NCBI RefSeq assembly: GCF_043290135.1
Contig: NC_134700.1
Coordinates: forward strand, 76,438,000 to 76,501,999
Origin: Rhipicephalus microplus
Taxonomy: Eukaryota; Arthropoda; Arachnida; Ixodida; Ixodidae
Direction: 5' to 3'
DNA length: 64,000 bases
The notes beneath the pieces are model-generated. The model searched no databases. It was not told the DNA's origin and was given only the letters and a program-made list of their open reading frames with translations. Positions 1-11,894 of the stretch are shown piece by piece. How positions within the stretch are numbered: position 1 is the first letter of the stretch; every line of letters begins with the position of its first letter. The position numbers and the translations under genes were made by a program.

Positions 1-1132
1 AATCAGGTAACAGAGAAATGCTCCGAATATAACCAACCACTATACATTGCCTTCATAGATTACGAGAAGGCGTTTGATTCAGTAGAAATATCAGCCGTCA
101 TGCAGACACTGCGGAATAAGGGCCTCGATGAAGTATATATAAACATCCTTGAAGAAATCTACAGGGGATCAGCTGCTACCATAGTGCTTCATAAAGAAAG
201 CAACAGAATACCAATGAAGAAGGGTGTAAGGCAGGAGGACACAATCTCCCCAATGCTATTTACCGCATGCTTACAGGAGGTTTTCAGAAGCCTAGAATGG
301 GAACAGTTAGGGATAAGAGTTAATGGAGAGTACCTTAGTAACCTGCGCTTCGCCGATGACATTGCATTGCTGAGTAACTCGGGGGACGAATTGCAACTCA
401 CGATTACGGAGTTAGACAAAGAGAGCAGAAGGTGGGTCTTAAAATTAATCTGCAGAAAACGAAAGTAATGTACAACAACTTCGGAAAAGAGCAGCGCATC
501 GAGATAGGTAATAGTGCACTTCAAGTTGTAAAAGACTTATGTCTACTTAGGGCAGGTAATAACCGTGGAGCCGAACCATGAGATTGAAGTGATTAGAAGA
601 ATAAGAATGGGGTGGAGCACATTTGGCAAGCACTCTCAAGTTATGGCAGGTAGATTGCCACTAGCCCTCAAGAAGAATGTATATAACAGCTGTATCTTGC
701 CGCTATTTAGCTACGGAGCAGAAACCCTGAGACTTACAAAGAGAGTTCAGGTTAAGTTGAGGATGACGCAGCAATCTATAAAAGAAAAATGGTAGGTGTA
801 ACCATAAGAGACAAGAAGAGAGCAGAGTGGATTAGGGAATAAACGGGGTTAAGGATATCATAGTTGAAATCAAGAAGAGAAAATGGACATGGGCCGGGCA
901 TGTAGCGCGTAGACATGATAACCGCTGGTCATTAAGGGTAACTAAATTGATTCCCAGAGAAGGCAAGTGGGTTAGGGGGAGACAGAAGATTAGGTGGGCC
1001 GATGAGATTAAGAAGTTTGCGGGTATAAATTGGCAGCAGCAAGCACAGGACCGGGTAAACGGGCGGAACATGGGAGAGGCCTTTGTCCTGCAGTGAACGT
1101 AGTCAGGCTGATGATGATGATGATGATGATGA
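1..1132 (+). pseudogene. RTE-clade LINE, 3' part of the reverse transcriptase ORF, degenerate
   Basis: This is the 3' half of an RTE-type non-LTR retrotransposon whose 5' part lies before the window. A frame at 100-468 contains the RT sequence YEKAFDS just upstream, the GVRQEDTISP block near 216-248 and the catalytic FADD at 349-360. Later frames (565-795 and the region to about 1060) carry the thumb and C-terminal tail but are separated by stops and frameshifts, so no full protein is encoded. The copy ends in a (TGA)n microsatellite, as RTE/BovB elements commonly do. A related copy lies at about 32490-35440 and ends in the same way. The element abuts the Gypsy protease frame at 1142, which suggests it was inserted into that older element. 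Confidence 0.85.
1109..1132 (+). repeat. (TGA)n 3' tail of the RTE LINE
   Basis: Eight TGA units close the RTE copy directly after the conserved 3' sequence CTTTGTCCTGCAGTGAACGT. The second RTE copy has the matching tail near 35427-35445, so this is the element's own terminal microsatellite, not a random one. Confidence 0.85.
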
Positions 1133-1141
1133 CTTCAATGA

Positions 1142-2504
1142 TAACACAAATATCGGAACCTGTGTCGACAAGAGCAGTTGTGGCGACACCGTCCACAAAA
1201 ACGGCAATCTCGTTAGGGGTTGAAAGGTGAGGCCTTGGAGATTTCGTTGGTGGCGCAGCTCTTGCCTCAGGAACTGCGACTGTTAGTTTTCCTTCTGGGT
1301 GTGGTTTGAAGGGTGAAGCATGGAAGAAGGAGACCAAAGACGGGGTGAAGGAGATCGACGTCGGCTGAAGTCTGGTCGACGTGAGCGGGGGTCATGTGCA
1401 TCAGGTGTCACATGCGATTCTGATTGCCGAGGTATGTTGCCGGAATGCTGAGCATCATTAAAATAGAATCCACGGTGACGACACTAGCGCGCGACATGTC
1501 CTGGAATACCGCAGTTGTAGCAGACGGGCCGGTTATCCGGAGTTCGCCAAGAGTTTACAGGTGCTCGAGGTGGTGGAAAAGGCCGATTTACCGCATAAAC
1601 CGAAACTGGTGACCTGAAGTAGTTGGTGGCTGTACTGTATGAAGGGAGCGGCGGTTGGGCAGGAGGACGGCAGACGGCTGCTGCATTAGTCAGTGGTGCA
1701 GCAACTGATATTGGGAATGCGGGCGAAGAGAGAGCCTCGCAAATTTGCGTCTGAATAGCACGGCGAAGTGAGTGGTCCAGCACTGTGGGTGTCTCATTGA
1801 TGATGGCGACAAGAAAGAGCTGTCAAGCAACTTCCTCCCATATGTACTATTGAACTTGAGGCATTAACACGCTGTAGTCGGAGCCACTGCTTTTGCACTC
1901 CAAAGCTGAAATATCCGCTGTTTGCGTATTAGCGCGACGTGTTGAAATTCGCTGCTTGCGCAGCTCATGGAAACTTTGCATAGCTGAGTCACGGCCGTGG
2001 CGGTCTGTGGGTTGTTGGCCACAAGCATATGAAAAATTCGTCATCAATGCCTTTTAATATATTCTTTATTCTGTCAGCCTCCATCATCCTGGCATCAACT
2101 CGCCTACAGAGACTGATCACATCCTGAATGTAGCTCGTGAAGCTCTCACCATTTCGCTGAAATCGTCCCCGCCGGCCCAGTTCAGCGCGAAGCTCGTGCA
2201 TGGCTGCACGACCGAAAAACGAGGTCACAGCTTCTTTGAAAACCGACCAGGTGGGGATGTCGGCTTGGTGGTTGGTGAACCATAGGTTGGCCAAATCCGT
2301 CAGGTAGAAGAGGATGGGAGTCAGTTTCGCAGGGTCATCCCACTTGTTAATCTTGCTGGCACACTCGTACTCTGCCAGCAAGTCCTCGACATCATGATAT
2401 TCAGTGCCGTTTTATACTGGTGGGTCACGCAGACGAAGTACACCAGGGCACATGACAGGCGGCAGCATGGAAGAGGCTTGTGGGGGATCGACGCGCTCGG
2501 TCAT
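1142..2504 (-). pseudogene. Gypsy LTR retrotransposon relic: gag and start of protease
   Basis: Read on the minus strand, this is a gag followed by the start of pol. The probable gag start is the ATG at 2504, with a proline-rich N-terminus ending in RDPPV like that of the young Gypsy at 17469. After a frameshift near 2400 the capsid-like gag domain runs from 2381 to about 2000 (NKWDDPAKLT, ESFTSYIQDV, IKNILKGIDDEF). A CCHC knuckle, CYNCGIPGHVAR, lies at about 1522-1484. In a third frame the retropepsin motif VDTGSD is at about 1169-1152, where the frame runs into the RTE tail. The rest of pol is missing from the window and may lie beyond the RTE insertion. It is the same broad family as the element at 17239-22507, but much older and broken by several frameshifts. 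Confidence 0.85.
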
Positions 2505-2609
2505 CGCGGAATCAAATGGTAGCTTACGGCTGCGGAGCTCCAGAACGGTACCCAGCACGTTTCCACCAAATGCAACGAGTGAGGTCAAGTAAAAAAATGG
2601 CAGCATATC

Positions 2610-2800
2610 CACGGAGTGAATGATGGGGAGTTGGGCGAAGCATTCGTCCGTCCACTCGTTCTTGCTTCCGTCAATTCCTGCGTACGTCTGTGTAACCGTC
2701 CATGCGTCCATCCACCCATCCGCGCCTGCGTCCGTTCATGCGTCCATCCATGGATCTGTCTGTGTGTCCGTTCGTTCATCTATTCAGCACTCCAAGTACC
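2610..2800 (+). repeat. Degenerate tetranucleotide array (GTCC/ATCC type), copy 1
   Basis: A roughly 180-bp array of imperfect CGTC/CATC/GTCC units. It is preceded by AGCATATCCACGGAGTGAAT, a unique flank also found (diverged) beside the arrays at about 11905-12390 (inverted) and 30800-31000. The shared flank suggests a dispersed repeat family that carries the array internally. Long serine/valine/cysteine-rich open frames across it arise from the repeat and are not genes. Confidence 0.7.
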
Positions 2801-2819
2801 ACCATCTTGCATCTTTTCA

Positions 2820-3648
<829 letters not shown>

Positions 3649-4089
3649 CCAACGTGAAATTTGGAAGTGTTCCTATGATGAGTCTGTTTGTGCATAGATG
3701 ACTAACCATATACTGGATCTATGAAAAGTTAAAGACTACTGGTATTACAAATAGGCACACAACAAATGCAATGGCTCCTACCTGAGTATAAAAAAGCTCG
3801 CAATAAAACAGTATCTGTGCTGCGTAAGAGGAAAAGAGATCACTACTCCGGGGTGATCACTCGAGTGGCAGGATCTGGATTCTAAGAGAATCTGGCAAGT
3901 TGTGAACGAGGTAATTTTTCAGTCTATCAAGCAACACATTGCTCCCGACAACGTAATGAAAAGTACTGTTGAAAAATACATTACTTTTCATTACGTATTT
4001 AGGTAAAAATACCAAAATATTCTACATCCACAGCGGTACTTTCATTAACGCAGACTACGAACACCGCTCTTCATAATGACTAACTAGTG

Positions 4090-5190
4090 GTAGTTGGTAT
4101 TATAGATTAAAAAGAAAGACTTTTGACAGAGTCGATCATGGCATTTTACTCAATGAGTTAAGCGATTATGGGTTTCGCAACAATGAACTTCCTTTTTCTT
4201 CGAAGTTATTTTGATAATCAAAAAGAAATGGTACATATGAACAGAATAACGTCATCCCCTCAATGTCTTAGTACAGGAGTACCGCAGGGTTCAGTACTCG
4301 GTCCTATGTTCTTCAAAGTATATATAAATGACTTGCCCCAAACATAAAAATTCGTAATATATCAATGTATGCTGATGAACCCGATATGATAATTACAGGT
4401 GACAACTTCCAGGAATTACAGGAAAAAGCTGAAATTGAGCTTGTTAAACTTTCAGAATGGTTCATTGCAAATAAACTAAGCATTAGTGCCACAAAAACAA
4501 AATATATCGTTTTCCACTCACGTTCAAAAATAATCTCTGATGGTTCTTGCTCACCGTGTTTAAATCATTGCCCACTCCAACGCACTGACTCATAGACCTA
4601 TTTTGGCATTATTCTCGATCAGCATCTAAATTGGCAGCGTCACGTCGAAGTTCTTTCCTCTGAGCTAGCATGAGGTTGTTTTGCATTGCTTCAGGCCCGG
4701 AAACACTTTGCAGGAAACATTCTACGCATCCTGTGTTTTTAATTTTTTTCAGTCTCATTTGACGTATTGTATCGATTCATGGGCTTGGATATTCAATACT
4801 TTCCTAGATCCTGTTCGACGTCTACAGAAAAGAGCTGTCCGAACTATCAATTTCACGCGGCAAAATGAAGCAAGCAAACCAATACTTTTAAACTACAATT
4901 CATACAATTTAACTTTTTACGTGAAATAAGTATGGCGAAGTGCATTAACTGTGTAATAAAGCACAACTATTCGTTCAACATATCAATATTGCGAATGCCA
5001 AATCACCCAACAAGAAGCAAAACAATTGGAAACTTTAATATACCGTTGGCAAGAAACCTATATGGTCAGAGATAAGCAGAATTTATTGGCTCAAAAATAT
5101 GGAATGACATACCAATTGAAGGAAAGCAGAGCAACAACATTATACACTGGTTAAAAAAGTATCACCAACAGAAAATGGCATCTGTATAGA
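4090..5190 (+). pseudogene. CR1/L2-like LINE relic, RT palm to C-terminus
   Basis: Fragments of a non-LTR reverse transcriptase in shifting frames. About 4120 encodes DRVDHGILLNEL. About 4268-4345 encodes STGVPQGSVLGPM and YINDLP, the block before the active site. At 4365 the frame reads MYADE where an active copy would have YADD, so a catalytic aspartate is lost. 4381-4595 carries the downstream block (LSEWFIANKLS, KTKYIVF). 4681-4929 carries SHLTYCIDSW and LQKRAVRTINF, typical of the C-terminal part of CR1/L2 proteins. Frameshifts and stops make it inactive. The intact element at 56426-61349 is a distant relative. Confidence 0.8.
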
Positions 5191-5815
5191 CACGTCACGT
5201 ACGCAACCTGTAGGTACACTCATATCGATTCCGTCGTTTTCTTACTCTTCTCTCTCAATATTGATATGCTTGCCAAATTTAAGTTATACACGACATGTCG
5301 CTTCGTTGTTCTGTACCATATATTGTTGTCTGGTAAATATGCGTGTGTATATATGTACGTATATATGTTTATATACATATATGCGTAAATAGATGGGTAT
5401 CTATATATAGATGTTGCGTGTATGCATTCTATCTGGTTTCTCATTTTAATAATGTGTATTTCTGTAATTATGTGTCTGTAAATGACCCCTAATACTTCGT
5501 TTCAGCTAAGCGGCCATACAATGTTTGCAAACAACATGTATTCATTTCATGTGACTAAAGACGCAAACTTCAAATGTAGGCACCTCTTGCTTATGAGTAG
5601 GTCAATAGATGGCGTTGTGTGTATATGTCCTTTCAGTTCGGACTGACACGGTGGATGAACGTGTTTTTTGAGCGCTCCCGATCGACTGCGCAGATAAGTG
5701 GTTTTCCATGTTTTGAGCTTGTCTGTATAATTAATAAGACAGCAGTTAAAATCTTTGTAGCACTTATTACATTGTATGGCTTTTTGGGGGTCAGTCACCA
5801 GTTATTTATTAGTTT
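5191..5815. other. AT-rich unassigned sequence
   Basis: It includes an irregular TATG/TATA-rich stretch around 5340-5420. No gene or motif was recognised. Its left part may be the 3' untranslated region of the preceding LINE. Confidence 0.4.
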
Positions 5816-5959
5816 GTGCGTGTGTGTGTTTGTTTCTTTGTGTTTTTTCTCTTGCCACCCCGTGGGGGAGGTGCACGTATATCGCACACGCAAAATTTTG
5901 TATTAGAGCTTAGACTTTCTCTATTTCATAGGGCAGGGATCGAGTTTTGTAATTATCGA

Positions 5960-7000
5960 GTGAGACAGGTCATAAAAACAATTGGTGTCAGAGAGACATG
6001 GTTAAAAAGTGTAAAGTGTTCAGGATGCGGGGTGCGTTTGAAAATGAATCCAAGTGCACAAGCGAATGGAGAAGAGGCTGACGCCAAGTGCAGGCAATGT
6101 GAGGTCAAGAAAAAAATGGAGAAAGTGATGGTTGCCTAGAGTGAACTGCTGATGAAAATCACCGAGCTGGAGACTGCGTTGGCGACAGAGCAATAGAAAA
6201 CGAGGGCAATGGGAAAAAGGCTGAAGTCCACCGAAGAAGCACCAGCCAAGGTGAACAAAGGAGCGGCTTACGGAGAGAACAGTAGGGAACCGGCAACCAG
6301 GCGGAGAAGAAAGAGCAAGCAAGTTTGGAAAAAAGAGGTTAAGCTGGTTCAATTGTCGCAAGGCCCAGCTTCAGTGAAGTAGTGGTGGGGCTGTGAGGGG
6401 ACAAAGCAGCCGGCATCACAGGTGCATGTAGCTCCCAGGTGTAGGACGCTTCAGCTGAAAAGTCACATCATGTGATAATCACCGGGGACTCGAGTTTAAA
6501 TCGATGCGCAGAAGCAAGCAAAGAGAGGGTAAAAGGTGACAAGAGGGTTGCAGTAGGGGCGTTCCCAGGACGCAAGCTGGAAGCAGTCATGAGGCAAGCG
6601 ACCACAAAACTGAAAACTACAGCTGATAGACGAAACCTCGTAATAATTTCAGGCGGTTTAAACGATGTCTTAAATGAAGATACAGCAGGACTAGCAACTA
6701 CACTGGCGAAAAGGGGTCGATGACATGCGCGCCACTTCTCCTCAGGTACAGGTAGTGATATGCACGATACCGGAACTACCGGTGCGTGACGGCCACCTGC
6801 GAAGAGCGGTTGTCAACGCGAACCAAGAGATATGGCGGGTGAGTCCAGAGAAAGGCTTTGAGGTGGTGGAAATAAACAGAGAGGTGCATAGGTGGGGTGG
6901 TTTTCAACGAGACTGAATTCACTTCGATGGGCGGCTAGAATATGAGGTGGGTTGGCGACTTGCAGGGCGCGCAGTAGCTTTTTTCTTGGGGAGGGGGGAG
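5960..7000 (+). pseudogene. LINE ORF1 relic: zinc-binding motif, basic linker, SGNH/GDSL esterase
   Basis: Translated pieces show a CxxC...CxxC zinc-binding motif at about 6019-6108 (CSGCG and KCRQCE), then a charged, probably coiled region to about 6340. The SGNH hydrolase domain follows. Block I is ITGDSSL at about 6475-6495, block III is GGLND at about 6653-6667, and block V is IHFD at about 6918-6929, immediately preceded by an Asp codon and an in-frame TGA at 6914-6916. Esterase and PHD-like domains are established for ORF1 of some CR1-like LINEs. The reading frame changes near 6380 and 6720 and has several stops (for example the TAG at 6137-6139), so this is a dead copy. All expected catalytic positions can still be recognised. 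Confidence 0.7.
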
Positions 7001-7149
7001 GGCACGCGGGCCTTTCGGGGTGGAGGATAGCTAGTAACGAGGAAAACAACTAGGGAGACTCTTCGACAGGTGGTACGGACAGATACTATTCGAAAGTGGC
7101 ACGAGTTTCTATGAGAGTCTGGGACAGAAATAGACGTAGCCACGAGCGC

Positions 7150-7563
7150 CATGCCAATTCAGACTAAGGTATAATAACATTCAAGGTGGCAGAACTGGCT
7201 GAAGTGGGAAGAGATAGAAGAACAGCTAAGGGAGGAGAGGCCGATGGTAAACAGTTTTGTAGAAGCACATCTTCGGGACATGAAACAACCTCCTAATAAT
7301 CCGGACTACGCGTGGAAAAATTGCAATAGAACAGGAGGCAGCCGAAAGGGGGGCGGTATTGGGGCATAAATTCATAAAAGTACACACTGGCAAAGGGTCA
7401 AGCAGAAGTGCAAGGAATATTTATTTCTAAAAAGGAAAGTGGCAGGGCAAATGACACTTCTTGGTTTGGTGCACTTGTGGACGGGCGCAAAGGCCAGAGA
7501 GGAAAGCCACGCAATGGTAGAGTGTATATTAACGAGAGATATGAATGCGCACATAGAAGATAT
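7150..7563 (+). pseudogene. LINE ORF2 endonuclease, 5' part
   Basis: The frame encodes KWEEIEEQLREERP, then SFVEAHLRD (the endonuclease ETH/ETW position) and NRTGGSRKGGGIGA with one stop, ending at RDMNAHIEDIF, equivalent to the GDFN/GDMN block. The domain is then interrupted by a minus-strand LINE fragment. The rest of the endonuclease resumes at 8737, where the sequence GKMIMNMCERHDLI follows naturally. Confidence 0.75.
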
Positions 7564-8737
7564 TTTTCGGACATAGTTACATGACATGAAATATGTCCAC
7601 GAGGCAAGGCAAAAGGAGACTCGTATGTCTCCTGACGAGGCCTTCACCCCAGACTTACACGTCGGACAGCCAGGAGCAAAATCAGAGAAATTAAGTACAA
7701 TGCTCATTGCACAACTTATATAAACAAAAAACGAACAGTAAAAAACACATTCGGACAAAAATTATACAAAGTTTACATTGTTCAGGTTTAACAGTTTTAT
7801 AAAGTTGCATAAATTTACAAAGTTACATGTTTTCGTGTTGAAAGTAAAATAATTGTAATTTCAAGAAGGCAGGAAAAGTAGCTTTACTTGTTTTTTAAAA
7901 CGAGACATACTTGATTTCTGATTAGCCAATTCGAATAGGGATGGGTATGCATTCAGGAATGAAATAATCTGATAATCTGTAGCTTTAGTACCATAATTAG
8001 TTCTTGGTCTTCATCCCGACAATGAATTAGTGTGAAGGTCATATGCCACTTGTCTATTTAGATATTTGCTTGAGTACATGGTGCGATCACGTTTGAATTC
8101 GCGGAAATTTATGGCTGCCAAAGAAAGCTGATATAACTTTGAGAATGGTGGTACGTTCAGTTTTTATACAGAGAATCAGTTGATGGGGGAGGATGGGAAG
8201 AAATCATTTTTAGGCTCCTTTTTTGTATAGAGGAAACACGTTCAGCATCCGTCTTGTTTCACGTACCCGAGACTAGGTGACAAGATGTTAAGTGGGAATG
8301 AATAAAAGCGAAGTACATTTGTTTTCTAACACGCAGCGGCAATAAATATTTTAGCCTGTATAACATAGCAAGAGATATAGATAGTTTAGCACGAACATAA
8401 TTTATGTACTCAGACCAGCTGAGGTCAAACCTAAAAACGACTCCCAAGAAGCGGCAAGAGTTGACCGGCGTTATTATATTGTTATTGATACTCAATTCTA
8501 TGTTATGAAGAAGTGGTTTAATTTTTGGGCGAAATATTACGTACGGTGTTTTATTTACGTTTAAGTTTATTTCGTTCACATTAAGCCAGGTATGAAGTTC
8601 GTTTAGCCAGATATTAGCACGGTGCTCTAATAAATTTAGATCTGGACCAGAAAAGAAAACGTTAGTGTCATCGGCGTACGTAGCAATGGCGGGAGTAAAA
8701 GAAGTGTTAGCAATATCAATAATATTTAATATGGATA
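7563..8737 (-). pseudogene. CR1/L2-like LINE 3' fragment inserted in the esterase LINE
   Basis: On the minus strand the fragment starts within the RT, with the active-site block TYADDTNVF near 8700-8675. It continues through FRPKIKPLLHNIEL and SCRFLGVVF (8579-8259) and SIQKRSLKMIS to a 3' untranslated tail ending near 7563. Removing it rejoins the endonuclease blocks of the host LINE, so it is a 5'-truncated insertion. Boundaries are accurate to about 10 bp, and no clear target-site duplication was seen. Confidence 0.75.
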
Positions 8738-9066
8738 TGGATATAAGGATGAGTATACCGGCTCAACAGGCAAAATGATCATGAATATGTGTGAAAGGCA
8801 TGATTTGATCATTTGCAACAGTACCGAAAAGTGTGAAGGGCAAATAACATGGGAGGTAGGAAGGCTGCAGTCGACAATAGATTACGCACTGATGTCACAA
8901 AGGATGTATGATAAGCTCAGGGTAAGCTCACGTGATAAGCTCACATAGATGAAGGTGGCTCCAGAAGTCTGGGTAGTGATCACAAACGTATCAAGCTAAG
9001 TTTTGGAAGAGCCCTGAAAGTGAGAAGGAGAGAAGATGAGTAACTGCCGGAAAATTTTTAGTCAGA
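8737..9066 (+). pseudogene. LINE ORF2 endonuclease, 3' part
   Basis: It encodes GSTGKMIMNMCERHDLIICN, then QSTIDYALMS and, after a frameshift near 8925, GSDHKRIKLSFG. The SDH triad is the last catalytic block of the apurinic-type endonuclease. The frame continues across the SINE into the segment at 9266. Confidence 0.75.
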
Positions 9067-9081
9067 AAGGCAAATAGAAAT
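9067..9081. repeat. Target-site duplication, left copy (SINE at 9082)
   Basis: AAGGCAAATAGAAAT occurs exactly here and again at 9251-9265 on the other side of the SINE, a 15-bp direct repeat typical of LINE-driven insertion. Confidence 0.9.
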
Positions 9082-9250
9082 GGCTGCGGCGGCTACATTT
9101 CCGATGGAGGCGGAAATGTTGTAGGCCCGTGTGCTCAGATTTGGGTGCACGTTAAAGAACCCCAGGTGGTCTAAATTTCCGGAGCCCTCCACTACGGCGT
9201 CTCTCATAATCATATAGTGGTTTTGGGACGATAAACCCCACATATCAATT
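9082..9250 (+). mobile_element. Ruka-like SINE, 5'-truncated (no tRNA head)
   Basis: The 169-bp body starts at GGCTGCGGCGGCTACATTTC and ends in AAACCCCACATATCAATT. It matches the 3' two-thirds of the full copies at 27591-27830 and 61873-62120 but lacks the A and B boxes. The perfect 15-bp duplication on either side shows it inserted in this truncated form. It sits inside the esterase LINE ORF2. Confidence 0.9.
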
Positions 9251-9265
9251 AAGGCAAATAGAAAT
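9251..9265. repeat. Target-site duplication, right copy (SINE at 9082)
   Basis: Second copy of AAGGCAAATAGAAAT, identical to 9067-9081. Confidence 0.9.
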
Positions 9266-11706
9266 AGCTACTAAACAAACCGAGAAAGTAATCACTGAGG
9301 AAAATAAAACAGTGCAGACATACACGAATCTAATTAGACTGTTTGAGCTAGATCTTTCTAAGGCACTTGACAAGTCACCCCGGAAAAGAAGACACAAACC
9401 CAAGAGTCTGTGGGTTGAGGAAGTTAGGAAAGCCGTAGCAAAATGCCAGGAAGCCTCAAGAGAACACTTACATGCTAAGCAGCGGGGTGAACCGACAGAT
9501 GATGTTGAAAGAAAATGAAAAATCTTTCTAAGCTGTAGAAGAGATGCATCTCTTCTGATCAATGTAAAGATTAGAAGAAAGGGAGCTCAGTGGCTGGCAG
9601 AAGTACATAAAAAGATAGAAAGGCAGCTGCAAAATTTTGGAACCTTCTAAACACCCTAGGAAGTGAGACAAGCCTAGAGCAGAGGTTTATAACTAACGCT
9701 CCAGGTGCTAGGCTAGAACAGGACGAAGCTATTGAATAAATAGGAAACAGGATGACAGAAAAATTTCTTCAAAGAAGTGCTTTATGCATCACAATAGACA
9801 AGGATGAATCAAGTGGCACAATGGCTGCATTTTCACAATGAGAGTGGGAAAGGGCTGAGAAGAGGGTTCCTAGCAGTACATCAAGAGGCCCAGATGGCAT
9901 TCCAGTTGTGCTGACAAAGATATTAAGTCTAAGCAGGATTTGAGAGATGCAGTGAGCAAAATAATAATCGATGGTGAAGTTCCCGATGGATGGAAACTTA
10001 GCAGGATGAGCATAATCTATAAAGAAAAGTGGGACAAAGCTGACATAAACAACTACCGTCCTATAACAGTGACATCAGTCGTCTTCAGGCTGGGGATGCA
10101 GATTTTAAAGAAAAGACTGCAGGCATAGATAGAGGATGAGGGGGTGCTGGGGGAACTGCAGAATGGGTTTGGGAAACACAGGAGGTTGGAAGACAATCTG
10201 TTTTCACTGACGCAGTGCATCGAAGTAGCTGAAAAGGAACACAGACCCCTGTGGCTAGCATTTTTGGATATCAAGGGAGCGTACGTTAGCGTGGTTGAAG
10301 AGGACTTGTGGGGAATAGTGGACACACTAGGCGTGGAACATGTAGTCAGAAATCTTTTAAAGGATATCTCTAAAGGTAACAAGGTAGTTATAAAGTCGGA
10401 AAAAGAGGTATCCAAGCCTGCAGAGGTAAAATGGGGGCTTAGGCAGGGGTGTCCTCTGTCACCCTTGTTATTCATTATGTACCCACAAAGATTAGAGGCC
10501 AAATTAGAGGGAAGTGGACTGGGCATGAACCTCTCTTTCGTCAAACAAGGAAAACCTATTGAACAGGCACTGCCAGCATTGATGTACGCAGGCGATATAG
10601 TGCTAATGGACGACAACAAGGAATATTTTCAGAGATTTATGGACATTTGCTGTAATGAGAGAGATAGGTTAGATTTCAGATTCAGTAAGGAAAAATCAGT
10701 AGTCATGATTTTTAATAATAATGAAGGTAGTGAGCTTACTATACAGGAGGTCACGCTAGAGATAACAGATAAATGCAAATATCCGGGCGCATGGATAAGC
10801 AATGGGCCCGAGTACCTAAGGGAACACAAATTATACATGACGACTAAAGGTAACAGAAATGCAGCGGTGATGAAAAACAGGGCAATGTGGAATTACAATA
10901 GGTGTGGCGCTGTGAGAGAAATATGGAAAGGGGTCATGGTTCCTAATCTAACGTTCGGCATTCTGGTCTTGTGCATGAGTTCAGAAGTTCAAGCAAGATT
11001 AGAAATCAAGAAAGGTGGAATAGGTAGGCTTGCTTTATGAGCTCAAGCAAATACACCAAATCAGGGAGTACAAGGTGATATGGAATGGACATCATCTGAG
11101 GGCAGGGAAGCTAGCAACAAGATAAAGTTTCAGAAAGGATTGAGAGAAATGGGGGAAGAGCGTTGGGATAGGAAGGTATTCAGCTACTTGTACATGAAGA
11201 AAGTCGATGCAAAATGAAGAAAGTGAACAAGAAAATGGACTGGTAAATATTTAGAAAACAGCAGGGGGCCAAACCAAAAAACATTATCGGTTAAGAAGAA
11301 GGTGAAAGAAGCTTAGACCAATATGTAGAGAATCGGCATGATTAAGAGGTCCGCACTAGAGATCTATCAAACGTTTAAGCAGGAAATTGCTAAGGAAATG
11401 TTCTATGATAATTCCCGGGGTAGTTCTCTACTGTTTGAGGCCAGGACAAGAGTATCGCGAACCAAGACAAATCGGGCCAAATACGAAGGGGTAGACACGA
11501 TATGCAGTGCGTGTGGGGAGGAAGAGAAAAGTGCCGAACACTTGATAATGCTCTGTAGAGGGCTTCACCCTATAGTTCACGATGATGGCGCAGAGTTTTT
11601 CAAAGCACTGAGGTTTACGGACAGAGTGGGCAAAATAGACCTCAAGCGGGTAGAAATAACAAGAAGGAGGTTATCTGATTGGCAGCTAAAGTCAAGGCAC
11701 GAATGA
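9266..11706 (+). pseudogene. LINE ORF2 reverse transcriptase and C-terminal zinc knuckle
   Basis: Pieces in order: a linker (9312-9518, SLWVEEVRKAVAKCQEA), the RT fingers (9940-10128, NNYRPITVTSVVFRLG) and the palm and thumb in one long frame at 10144-11040. That frame has AFLDIKGAYVSV, GLRQGCPLSPLLF and ALMYAGDIVLM, so the second Asp of the usual ADD motif is in place but the first position reads Gly. The C-terminal part (11338-11706) contains CSACGEEEKSAEHLIMLC, a CCHC-type knuckle found at the end of many LINE ORF2 proteins. Stops and frameshifts separate the blocks (for example the stop at 10126-10128 and the gap 11041-11337), so the copy is inactive. Confidence 0.8.
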
Positions 11707-11894
11707 AAATAAACCCTTCACTGCAAAGTACGAGTCCTCAGCCTCACTATTTAAAGAGAAAAAAATAAATGTATTTTTTGGCTCACTAAGTATTACAGCT
11801 TAGCCACCGCCCGATCGAAAGGGTACGGCCATATAAATCCATTCATCCTTGGAAATATTATCACTAAATGGTGTTAGTGGTGTTCGTATCGTTC

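Larger units (their letters stand above)
5816..11775 (+). mobile_element. Two-ORF LINE with esterase-type ORF1, split by two insertions
   Basis: One decayed non-LTR retrotransposon can be followed through three blocks: 5816-7563, 8737-9081 and 9251-11775. In order it encodes a zinc-finger/SGNH ORF1, an apurinic-type endonuclease, a reverse transcriptase and a C-terminal zinc knuckle. The gaps are a minus-strand LINE fragment (7563-8737) and a SINE (9082-9250). The 5' end is not clearly defined. The 3' end is placed at the A-rich AAAAAATAAATG near 11760-11775. Confidence 0.75.
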
